Made by a program: the position numbers and the translations under genes. A model generated the notes under the pieces. That model saw only the letters and a program-made list of their open reading frames with translations, had not been told where the DNA came from and made no database searches. A stretch of 64,000 nucleotides of DNA from Lathyrus oleraceus (taxonomy: Eukaryota; Streptophyta; Magnoliopsida; Fabales; Fabaceae): contig NC_066581.1 in assembly GCF_024323335.1 (NCBI RefSeq), positions 442,829,816 through 442,893,815 on the forward strand. The letters are read 5' to 3'. Positions 1-8,465 of this stretch are shown piece by piece (the first letter of the stretch is position 1; every line of letters begins with the position of its first letter).

Positions 1-790
1 TTTATAGGTGGCTTGACTCATGTGATTTGAGTCTTGTGCATTGCACATCTGATTACCTGATTTGTCTGTTGTTTCTCAATTCCTTTTGCTTTAGCTGTTG
101 AAATGTGTACTGATTAGTTTGACTATTTCAGGTACCATTAGTTGCTTAAGTTCTTTGAACTTGCTTTGCTTTGCTATTTAGCAACTTGCTTGAGGTATAA
201 TTCCTTTTTCTTCATGTAGTCTGGAAGACCTGGCCTGTTACTTGGCCAGGCAACTGTCTGAAGTCCTCCTTAAGAGGCAATGTTTGTGTATGTTTAATTT
301 GTCCTTGTACAAGAGTCAAAGACCTCCTAAGTGAAGAGGCAATTGGCAGAACCAAGGGATAAGCAACCTATCCCCTGCTATTCAGTGTGTCTTCTGTTTT
401 GCTCACACCACTGTGTTGATGCATTACAGATAAAAAACCCAAGATCTTGTGCAAATCCATAGTTGAGTCAGTATCAAATCTGTAGAAGGGTTCCCACTTT
501 CTGAACCCACACATTCTTGTCAGATGCTCTCCCTGGCCAGGGATAAGAGCAATGAGGCACACCCCTCATCTCCTTTCATCTGCTTCACCTTGGCTCTCAA
601 TGGCAAGGTTAAGAGCACCATCACCCATTTCCAGAGGTTTGTTTGTTGAGGTTGATATGACCCCTCGACTAAAACCTAACCCTTGTGTGAGCCCCTTGTG
701 TGTATATAGTGTGTGCTACCTGTGCTTGTATGTTTGTTTGACTTGCTTCCTGTGCAAGTTAGGTTTAGTTTAGACTAATCCTTGTTTGCT

Positions 791-884
791 TTCGCCCTCG
801 TTGCGATCCTTTCTTTCGCCCTCGTTGCGATCCTTTCTTTCGCCCTCGTTGCGATCCTTTCTCTCGCCCTCGTTGCGATCGAGA
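791..884 (+). repeat. 24-bp tandem repeat, about 4 units
   Basis: Units containing CGCCCTCGTTGCGATCCTTT follow each other with a 24-base period at 791, 815, 839 and 863; the last one changes into GATCGAGACT. A diverged relative (GCCCTGGTTGCAATCGAGAC) follows at about 900. I saw no equivalent array in the Ogre-2 LTR. Confidence 0.85.
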
Positions 885-1127
885 CTTTCCCTTTCTCTTG
901 CCCTGGTTGCAATCGAGACCCTTGCTTCCTGTGCAAGTTAGGTGTGTGTGGCTTGCCTCCTGTGTAAGTCATGTCTAGGATAGGTTGGCCCTTGTGCCAG
1001 TTAGCTAGAAACCTTAACTTAGGGTTGATTTTGCATGACAACATCTAGGCTCGAGTCGTAGTCTCCCTAGTGTTGTGTCTCCCTCTGTTATCTGGTTAGG
1101 CTAGATCCTTGTCCCTGCGTAGGGGAA

Positions 1128-1166
1128 CTACATAGCCCTGATCTTCACACCAGATGAAGTATGTAG
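1128..1166 (+). other. nested LTR hairpin, first copy in Ogre-1
   Basis: Outer arms CTACA (1128-1132) and TGTAG (1162-1166) enclose inner arms CTTCA (1143-1147) and TGAAG (1155-1159) with a 7-base loop. The same architecture recurs in the other Ogre-type LTRs of the window with different but still complementary inner arms. A role in LTR RNA (polyadenylation, dimerisation, packaging) is inference only. Confidence 0.65.
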
Positions 1167-1491
1167 GCAGGAGATTGAGCTGATCTCTCCGGGCGCCTTT
1201 TTCTTTTTTTGTGTGTGTTGTCTGACAGTTGCTAGGCTCGAGTGTCTTACTCCTTAGCAATCTGTTGTCCGTTTGTTTGTGTGTGTGCTTGACAGTTATA
1301 GGCTCGAGTCCCCGACTCCCTATTAACTTGTTGTGTTGTTGTGTGCTTGGAAGCTGATGTAAGACCATCGAGTGGCATTCGGGTTCCAGTGTGGGTGTGT
1401 TTTGGTTCGGATGCTGATGTAAGCCCAGTGATTGGCATTCAGGCTCCACGTTTGCCTTTGCCTGTGTTTGTTTGCGTGCGTGTCAGCCGAG

Positions 1492-1534
1492 CTACGAATG
1501 CTCTGATTCTCCTTCGTCCAAGGAGATACGTATG
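1492..1534 (+). other. nested LTR hairpin, second copy in Ogre-1
   Basis: Outer TACG (1493-1496) pairs with CGTA (1529-1532). Inner CTCCTT (1509-1514) pairs perfectly with AAGGAG (1520-1525) around a 5-base loop. It lies about 410 bases before the LTR end, close to the distance seen for LTR-Y and Ogre-2. Confidence 0.7.
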
Positions 1535-1946
1535 CATAGGATGCGATATCCTAGCGAGCATGTGTCGTTTCCCCAGTCCGAACTACTTCGACTCTGATGT
1601 CTATGCCTGATAGACTAAGTAGGCCCAGGATACGATATCCTGCCGAGTCAGTTTCAGTCAGTTTCTTGTGTCTCTTTCAGCCAGTGTGTGTGAGTTTGAG
1701 CAGTGTTTTAGCAACCAATTTCCTTTCTATTGTGCGTGGATCCCATCGAGTACGACGGATGCGTAGGGGTGCTAATACCTTCCCTTCGCATAACCGACTC
1801 CCGAACCCATTCTCTTTGGTCGCGAGACCATGTTCTTTCCCAGGTTTACTTCGAGCGTTTCTTTCCCTCTTTTGGGATAAATAACGCACGGTGGCGGCTC
1901 TGTTGTTTCTTTGTTTTCCCGCCGGTTTTTCGCGTGATGCGACAGC

Positions 1947-1964
1947 TGGCGACTCTGCTGGGGA
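1947..1964 (+). other. Ogre-1 primer binding site (tRNA-Arg type)
   Basis: TGGCGACTCTGCTGGGGA begins two bases after the LTR end. It is the complement of a 3' acceptor end TCCCCAGCAGAGTCGCCA. Ogre elements are known to use tRNA-Arg. The same 18 bases occur in Ogre-2. Confidence 0.85.
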
Positions 1965-2768
1965 TATAGAGAAGTTGACCTATGCTGGTCCATCTTCCCT
2001 GAGCGAGTCTCTCCTAGCGCTCTCTAGGTTAGGGTTTTGGTTGCTTTGTGTTGTGTTTATTTATTGCATTCATTATTTACTGTTTGCATTCATTGTCTAT
2101 TGTTTGCATTTATTTTTGTGCATTAATGTTTGCATTCATATTCATTATTCATTCTGACAGGCTGGTTGTCTGTTTTTTCTGTGTGGGGGGGGGGGAGTCA
2201 GTTGAGGTAAAAGGTCCAATACCCAGACCATGAGTGAAATCTAGGATGATTAGGAATAGAGTGATTCATGGGAAGCGGGTGGTATTGCGCCACTTAGCGG
2301 AACATTGATATCACGAGCAGTTCAGACCCTGGTGGGATGCTGTCGTTACATACTTCGGGTGTGTATATGATGGTATTCTGCGAAAGGTTATTTATGCTGC
2401 GTTTCTCTCAGCTTTACCCTGGCCTAGACTACACCCGTGAGTGGGGAAGGGTTGATCATCATTACAGGTACCTGTTGGTGACTTTTGGTTCTGTTGGTGA
2501 CTCTCAGTTCAGACGATATATTCAGTTGACCTTAAGTTGGATTTGGGTTCCGAATTTTGACTGAAGCTTCGACCTAGTGATCAGAATTACACAACCAGCC
2601 AGTCCAGTCCTGTCTGCATCATTTGCATCATAGCATATTTATTTTTCAAAAGAAACGCAATGAAAAAATTTGAAAAAAATCAGAAAAAAGAAAAAAAGAA
2701 AAAAAGAAACTAATCTCTGCATGCATATCATTTCTCAGGTACATTCCAGAGCTCGTCTACCGATAGAG
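1965..2768 (+). other. Ogre-1 5' untranslated leader
   Basis: There is no conserved coding sequence between the PBS and ORF1. The leader holds imperfect repeats of TGCATTCAT/TTGTTTGCATT (about 2065-2135), a run of 12 G at about 2186-2197, and an A-rich stretch (2650-2710) just before ORF1. The T-rich and A-rich parts give short spurious reading frames. Confidence 0.6.
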
Positions 2769-4409
2769 ATGGCAACAGTCCCCGGGCCGAAGCGGAAGAC
2801 CTGTTCCTACAGCTTTCATCGTGAGCCGTTGACTTCACTGATTGAGTTGGGTAGCTTTGTGACAGATGATCGTCTGAAGAGTTTTGTTGGACAGTATGGA
2901 GATATTCTGACAGTGCTGAAGACAGTAGTGGATCCGGTGCCTCTGCAGACACTACTACAATTCTATGACCCATGGCTCAGATGCTTCACATTTCAAGATT
3001 ATCAGCTAGCACCTACTCTTGAGGAGTACTCTATTCTGATGAATGTCCCAGTTCAGCATCAGACTCCCTTCTTGGACGTCCCAAAGGAGGTTGACTTCAG
3101 ATTGATTGCCAGAGCTCTCCGGTTGAGTGTTAAGGAGGTTGGTGAGAATTGGAAGCCCTGTGGGGAAGCTGTGGGTTTGCCATTGAAGTTTCTGTTGAGA
3201 GTAGCCAGAGATGAAGCAGAGAGGGGGAATTGGGAAGTTTTTCACGCGCAGCTTGCCGCCTTGATATATGGAATCATTCTCTTTCCTAGTATGCCAAATT
3301 TTGTTGATCATGCTGCCATCAGCATTTTTATCAGAGGGAATCCAGTCCCAACCCTTCTAGCTGACACTTACTATGCCATCCACAGTAGGCATGGTAAGGG
3401 TGGAGCCATCAGGTGCTGCCTACCTCTCCTGTTCAGATGGTTTATGTCACTTCTGCCTGTCAGTGGACCCTTTATGGATACCCAGAGCACTCTTAAGTGA
3501 ACTCAGAGGGTCATGTCGCTCACCTCCTACGACATCAGATGGCAGTCATACCGAATGGACGTAAAGGATGTTATCATGAGTTGTGGTGAATTCCGGAACG
3601 TGCCGCTCGTGGGGACCAAAGGCTGTATCAACTACAACCCAGTTCTTTCTCTTCGCCAGCTAGGGTTTGTCATGAGTAGAAGGCCACTTGAAGCTGAGAT
3701 AGCTGAGAGTGTGTGTTTTGAGAAGAAGGATGACCCTGTTAGGTTGGAGCAGATAGGGAAAGCCTGGAGATCTCTTGGGGTCAGGGATGGATCTGTCTTA
3801 GGGAAAAAGTTTGCCATTGCAATGCCCGATTACACTGATTGGGTAAAGAAGAGAGTGGAAACTTTGCTGCTACCCTACGATAGGATGGATCCGTTGAGAG
3901 AACAACCACCTTTGGTTCTTGCTGATAGTGTGCCTGCTGAACACTATAAGCAAGCCCTGATGGAGAGTCGTCGTCTGAGGGAGAAGGAGCAAGACACTCA
4001 GATGGAGCTGTACAAAGTTAAGGCTAATAAGCTGCACTTGGCCCATCAACTCAGGGAAGTGCAAGGAGAGGGTACTAGCAGAGCAAGGAGCAAGAAGAGA
4101 TCATATGATGAGGTAGAGTCTATGTTGGACGCAGAGCATAGGGAATGTCTGAGGCTACAGAGAGCAGAAGTCAACTATCAGAAGAAGATCAGAGACCTGG
4201 AGAAGCAACTCAAAGACAAAGACACTCAGTTGAAGAAAGAGGTGGAGTTGAGACAGAAGTCAGAAGATTATCTTGGAGGAGAAGTCTTGGAGCTTAGAAG
4301 ACAACTGAAGGAGAAGATTACCCCTCTACCAGAATGTTCAGAATGCACACTGTTGATAGACCAGTGCCATTACCTGAAGACTCTCATTCCGGAAGACCGT
4401 CTGTCTTAG
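2769..4409 (+). pseudogene. Ogre-1 ORF1 (DUF7745-like protein), one premature stop
   Basis: ORF1 is the extra protein that Ogre/Tat elements carry upstream of gag. Its N-terminal part resembles the plant-mobile-domain-like DUF7745 family; its biochemical role is not known to me. I chose the ATG at 2769 (start MATVPGPKRK) because it aligns with the Ogre-2 start MERPKRHTKK; the frame is open further upstream but that part is only lysine-rich low complexity. Family signatures include LLQFYDPWLRCFTFQDYQL and TLEEYSILM. The C-terminal third is charged and heptad-like, probably a coiled coil. The frame is broken by one TGA at 3498-3500, where Ogre-2 has Trp, so a TGG-to-TGA change is likely. Reading continues in the same frame to 4409. 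Confidence 0.8.
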
Positions 4410-4887
4410 ATTGTATCTTTGTTTGTATTTATTGAGAATCACCTCCAGGCTTGTTGGATGGGATTCATTTGTTTGTACTCCGTCTTTGGATCTTTTTTGT
4501 TGTGAATCACCTCCAGGCTTGTTGGATGGGATTCTTTTTCTTTGTACTCTGTTTATTCGAATATTCTGTTGACTTGGTTGTATTGACCTTTTTACCCTTA
4601 TGTATAGATAAGGTTGTCAGTATTTCCCTGTTGTTCTCACATTTTCCTTGTATCCTGTTGTTCTCTTGTTGCTGCAGGTTTCCATCTTTTGAGGATGGGT
4701 CAGGCTCTTTGAATGCCTGAGAAATGAGCATATCATGTGCATCATGCATATCATTGAAACATCATACTCATATCATTTGCATAACAGGTGTTCTTGTGCC
4801 GTCTTCTCACTTTGATTCCTGTGTCCAGGCAGGATAGCTGATCAAAGACCACACCGCTACTCAACGAGGCTCAACCATCAACGCAAC
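4410..4887 (+). other. ORF1-gag spacer with a short duplication
   Basis: Non-coding. A segment with AATCACCTCCAGGCTTGTTG occurs twice, at about 4437 and 4505, giving a roughly 68-bp direct duplication. Just before the gag ATG, the in-frame translation HRYSTRLN resembles HRYYTRVN at the same place in Ogre-2, so coding or a splice acceptor may lie upstream of the ATG. Confidence 0.5.
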
Positions 4888-7800
4888 ATGGATCAAGTAC
4901 AAGCTGAGTTGGCAGAGATGAGGGCTAACATGGCCCAGTTCATGCACATGATGCAAGGGGTTGCACAAGGTCAAGAAGAACTCCGAGCTCTAGTTCAGAG
5001 ACAAGAAGCTGCAATTCCACCGCCCAACCAGGCTCTACCAGAAGGAAATCCAGTTCCTGACATTCCTGCTGCTGCTATTCCCGTCAACAACTATGCTGTA
5101 GGTGAAGAGTTGAGGGGTATCCGAGTTGACGGTCAACCGATTGCTCCAGATGCTGCTAGTGCCAGAGTCATTCATGTTCCAGCCCGTAACAGAATTCCGA
5201 TTGTTGACAGACAAGAGGATTTGTTCACTATGCTCAGCGAAGACGACGACATTTTGGGCAGAAACGATGCGAGAGATCGCAAAGTCGAGGCCCTTGCTGA
5301 GAAGATCAGGGCAATAGAATGTCAAAACTCTCTCGGTTTTGATGTTACAAATATGGGATTGGTTGAAGGCTTGAGAATCCCGCACAAATTCAAGGCGCCG
5401 TCATTTGATAAATACAACGGTACCTCCTGCCCTCGCACCTACATGCAGGCATACTACAGAAAGATATCCGCATACACTGATGATGAGAAGATGTGGATGT
5501 ATTTCTTCCAAGATAGCCTATCTGTGGCGTCTTTGGACTGGTATATGGAATTGAAGCGGGATTCAATTCGATGCTGGAGAGATCTGGGTGAGGCGTTCCT
5601 CAGACAGTATAAGCACAACATGGACATGGCTCCGACCAGGACTCAGCTGCAGAGTCTTTGTCAGAAGAACAATGAAAGCTTTAAAGAGTACGCCCAGAGA
5701 TGGCGCGAGTTGGCTGCGAGAGTTCAACCCCCTATGTTGGAAAGGGAGTTGACTGACATGTTTATCAGCACTCTGCAAGGTGTGTATATGGACCGGATGG
5801 GAAGTTGCCCATTCGGAAGTTTTTCTGACGTCGTCATCTGTGGCGAAAGAACTGAAAGTTTAATCAAAGCTGGGAGGATTCATGATGCGGGTTCTTCGTC
5901 ATCCTCGAAGAAACCCTTCTCTGGGGCACCTCGCCGTAGAGAAGGAGAGACCAATGCTGTACAACATAGAGGGGGTGTGTACAGAGCAAGTGCAAACAGA
6001 GACCAAAATCGTCCGGTGGCTGCAGTGACTATTCCTGCACCTCAGCCTCGTCAACAACAACAAAGGGCTCAACAACCACAACAACCACCACAACAACAAC
6101 AACAACGTCCCTATCAGCCGAGACAGGGTCTGCAGTCTAATAGAAGATTTGACCCGTTACCCATGACGTATGCTGAGCTTTTGCCTGAGTTGCTCAGATT
6201 GGGTTTCGTAGAGTTGCGTACAATGGCTACCCCAACAGTATTGCCGCTTGGTTATGATGCAAATGTCCGTTGTGATTTTCACTCTGGGGCACCAGGCCAC
6301 CATACTGAAAGATGTCGGGCTTTGCAACATAAGGTTCAAGATCTGATCAATGCTAAGGCGATCAATTTTGCTCCGGTGCCAAATGTAGTGAACAATCCTA
6401 TGCCGCAGCATGGTGGGCATAGGGTTAACAATGTTGAAGGAGGAGAGGTTGAAGATTTGGTTGTTGATGTTGAAGACATTCAGACTTCTCTGTTGATAGT
6501 AAAGGGCCGTTTGCTGAAGGGGGGTGTTGACCCAGGTTGTAATGAAGTTTGTTTGGGTTGTTCTGAAACTACCAATGGTTGCGACCAGTTGAAGGCTGGT
6601 ATTCAGAGATTAATTGATGAGGGCTGTCTCCAGTTCAGCCGGGCTATTAAAGGTAATGGGTCAGTGTCTACTGTCACCATTTATTTCAAGCCGTCTGAAG
6701 GACGAGGTCGAGGGACTGTTAGTACCTCAGCAACAAACAATACTCCGGTTACCATTCCACCTCCGGTAACCATCAATGCACCAACTACTATTGTTGCGCC
6801 TGGCAGAAGGCAAGTGGAAAATAGTAGGGCTGTTCCATGGAGGTACGACAATGCCTATCGCAATGATAGAAGGGCTGGTAATCAGACTAGGCCAGTGGTA
6901 CAAACACCAGTAACAATCAGTGCTCCTGTGAGGACTCCTGTGGTCGCAAGTCCTGTGGTGGACAATGTAGGAGGGCCAGGAGGTTTCACTAAAAGCGGGC
7001 GACTGTTTGCTCCTCAGCCTTTGAGGGATGCTACTGCTGAGGCATCTGCAAGGGCTAAGGGCAAACAAGCTGTGGTTGACGAGGAACTGACTCAGAAGGA
7101 GGCTGAGGGTTCTTTTGAAAAAGACGTTGAGGAGTTTATGAAGATCATTAAGAAGAGTGACTACAAGATCGTAGATCAGCTCAATCAGACTCCGTCAAAA
7201 ATTTCAATACTCTCTTTGCTGATGTGCTCTGAGGCACACCGGGACGCATTGTTGAAAATGCTGAACATGGCGTACGTCCCGCAAGAGATATTCGTCAACC
7301 AGTTGGAGGGTGTACTAGCCAATGTGAGTACCAGGCACGGTGTAGGTTTCACTGACCTAGACCTAACGCCTGAGGGACGTAATCATAACAAAGCCTTGCA
7401 CATCACTATGGAGTGCAAAGGTGCTGTTTTATCTCACGTGCTGGTGGACACCGGGTCATCCCTGAATGTCCTACCCAAGCAGATATTGAAGAAGATCGAT
7501 GTCGAGGGAGTGGTGCTCACTCCCAGTGACCTGATTGTGCGTGCTTTCGACGGATCCAAACGGTCTGTGTTTGGTGAAGTCACTTTGCCGGTAAAGATAG
7601 GTCCGGAGGTGTTCGACATCGTGTTCTACGTGATGGACATTCAGCCTGCTTATAGCTGTTTGTTGGGGCGGCCATGGATTCACGCCGCTGGAGCAGTCTC
7701 GTCGACTCTCCACCAAAAACTCAAGTATGTCTGGAACGGTCAGATTGTGACCGTATGTGGCGAAGAAGAAATTCTGGTGAGTCATCTCTCCTCATTCAAG

Positions 7801-8220
7801 TATGTTGAGGTCGATGGCGAGATCCATGAAACCCTGTGCCAGGCATTTGAGACTGTGGCGCTTGAAGGGGTAGCTTGTGCTGAGCAGAGGAAGCCAGGTG
7901 CTTCGATTACATCGTACAAGCAAGCCAAGGAAGTTGTGGACTCCGGCAAAGCTGAGGGTTGGGGCAAGATGGTTGACTTGCCAATCAAAGAGGACAAATT
8001 CGGCATTGGGTACGAGCCTCTCCAAGCAGAGCAAAGCGTACAAGAAGGTCCGAGCACCTTTACCAGCGCTGGGCTGATGAACCATGGAGATGTCTTTACT
8101 ACTGATGGTGAAGACAGTGATTGTGATTTGGACGTCTGGGTCCGCCCTTGTGCACCAGGCGAGTCTATCAACAACTGGACGGCTGAAGAAGTGGTCCAAG
8201 TTACTCTACTGACAGAGTAA
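4888..8220 (+). CDS. gag-pro: Ogre-1 Gag-protease polyprotein
   Basis: 1110 residues, open throughout. The N-terminus is a coiled-coil-like stretch (about 1-30). The retrotransposon Gag domain covers roughly 150-330 (motifs YRKISAYTDD, FFQDSLS, FKEYAQRWRELAARVQPP). A Gln-rich linker (CAA repeats, about 380-410) follows. A zinc-knuckle-like CDFHSGAPGHHTERC has Cys-His-His-Cys spacing instead of the usual CCHC. A second Cys cluster (CLGCSETTNGC) follows. The aspartic protease has VDTGSSLNVLP near residue 855, then LLGRPWIH. The frame ends at TAA 8218-8220, but a splice donor at 8217 would remove that stop and fuse the protein in frame to pol. Gag would form the particle and protease would cut the polyprotein. 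Confidence 0.92.
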   Translation: MDQVQAELAEMRANMAQFMHMMQGVAQGQEELRALVQRQEAAIPPPNQALPEGNPVPDIPAAAIPVNNYAVGEELRGIRVDGQPIAPDAASARVIHVPARNRIPIVDRQEDLFTMLSEDDDILGRNDARDRKVEALAEKIRAIECQNSLGFDVTNMGLVEGLRIPHKFKAPSFDKYNGTSCPRTYMQAYYRKISAYTDDEKMWMYFFQDSLSVASLDWYMELKRDSIRCWRDLGEAFLRQYKHNMDMAPTRTQLQSLCQKNNESFKEYAQRWRELAARVQPPMLERELTDMFISTLQGVYMDRMGSCPFGSFSDVVICGERTESLIKAGRIHDAGSSSSSKKPFSGAPRRREGETNAVQHRGGVYRASANRDQNRPVAAVTIPAPQPRQQQQRAQQPQQPPQQQQQRPYQPRQGLQSNRRFDPLPMTYAELLPELLRLGFVELRTMATPTVLPLGYDANVRCDFHSGAPGHHTERCRALQHKVQDLINAKAINFAPVPNVVNNPMPQHGGHRVNNVEGGEVEDLVVDVEDIQTSLLIVKGRLLKGGVDPGCNEVCLGCSETTNGCDQLKAGIQRLIDEGCLQFSRAIKGNGSVSTVTIYFKPSEGRGRGTVSTSATNNTPVTIPPPVTINAPTTIVAPGRRQVENSRAVPWRYDNAYRNDRRAGNQTRPVVQTPVTISAPVRTPVVASPVVDNVGGPGGFTKSGRLFAPQPLRDATAEASARAKGKQAVVDEELTQKEAEGSFEKDVEEFMKIIKKSDYKIVDQLNQTPSKISILSLLMCSEAHRDALLKMLNMAYVPQEIFVNQLEGVLANVSTRHGVGFTDLDLTPEGRNHNKALHITMECKGAVLSHVLVDTGSSLNVLPKQILKKIDVEGVVLTPSDLIVRAFDGSKRSVFGEVTLPVKIGPEVFDIVFYVMDIQPAYSCLLGRPWIHAAGAVSSTLHQKLKYVWNGQIVTVCGEEEILVSHLSSFKYVEVDGEIHETLCQAFETVALEGVACAEQRKPGASITSYKQAKEVVDSGKAEGWGKMVDLPIKEDKFGIGYEPLQAEQSVQEGPSTFTSAGLMNHGDVFTTDGEDSDCDLDVWVRPCAPGESINNWTAEEVVQVTLLTE

Positions 8221-8465
8221 TTTTCTTTTGTTTTTTCATTTTTGCATGAAAACCCTACGTTCTGCCCAAGGCGTAGTGGTACATTGTAGGGCCACATCAT
8301 GTTTACAATGTTTATAAATAAAGGACGTTTTGCAATCAAATTTTGAGATCTTTGTCTTTCTTTTTTTGGTTCTTCACTTTTTTCAAAATAATAAAAATGG
8401 CAATGTTTTTGTTTTTCGTGACTTTATTGGAATCTTTTTCTAAAAACAAAACATTAAACATGCAG
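8217..8465 (+). other. predicted Ogre-1 intron between protease and RT
   Basis: Donor GACAGA|GTAATTTT at 8217 and acceptor AACATGCAG|AAGTG ending at 8465 give a 249-base T-rich intron. The exon ends after two bases of a codon (GA) and the next exon supplies the third base (A), so Glu is restored and translation continues SDILAST in the pol frame. Ogre-2 has the same donor, acceptor and phase. Splicing at this place is established for Ogre elements; the exact sites here are read from sequence. Confidence 0.8.

Larger units (their letters stand above)
1..1944 (+). repeat. Ogre-1 5' LTR, 3' part
   Basis: It ends in TGATGCGACA two bases before the PBS, so 1944 is the LTR end. The first 700 bases are recognisably similar, on the opposite strand, to 15100-15720 in the Ogre-2 LTR (shared stretches around the AACTTGCTTTGCTTTGC run and the CTTAAGAGGCAATG block). 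It contains a 24-bp tandem repeat, two copies of a nested hairpin, two copies of a roughly 60-bp unit (1349-1470) that is expanded to about 11 copies in Ogre-2, and a conserved GGGGTGCTAATACCTTCCC block at 1768-1786. Its left end lies outside the window. Confidence 0.85.

Noticed and set aside
791..884. CRISPR-like array of 24-base repeats
   Set aside because: Repeats are contiguous with no spacers and sit in a plant LTR; a simple minisatellite.
2186..2197. Run of 12 G, possible quadruplex or regulatory tract
   Set aside because: A single homopolymer in a leader with no partner runs; length may be a sequencing artefact.
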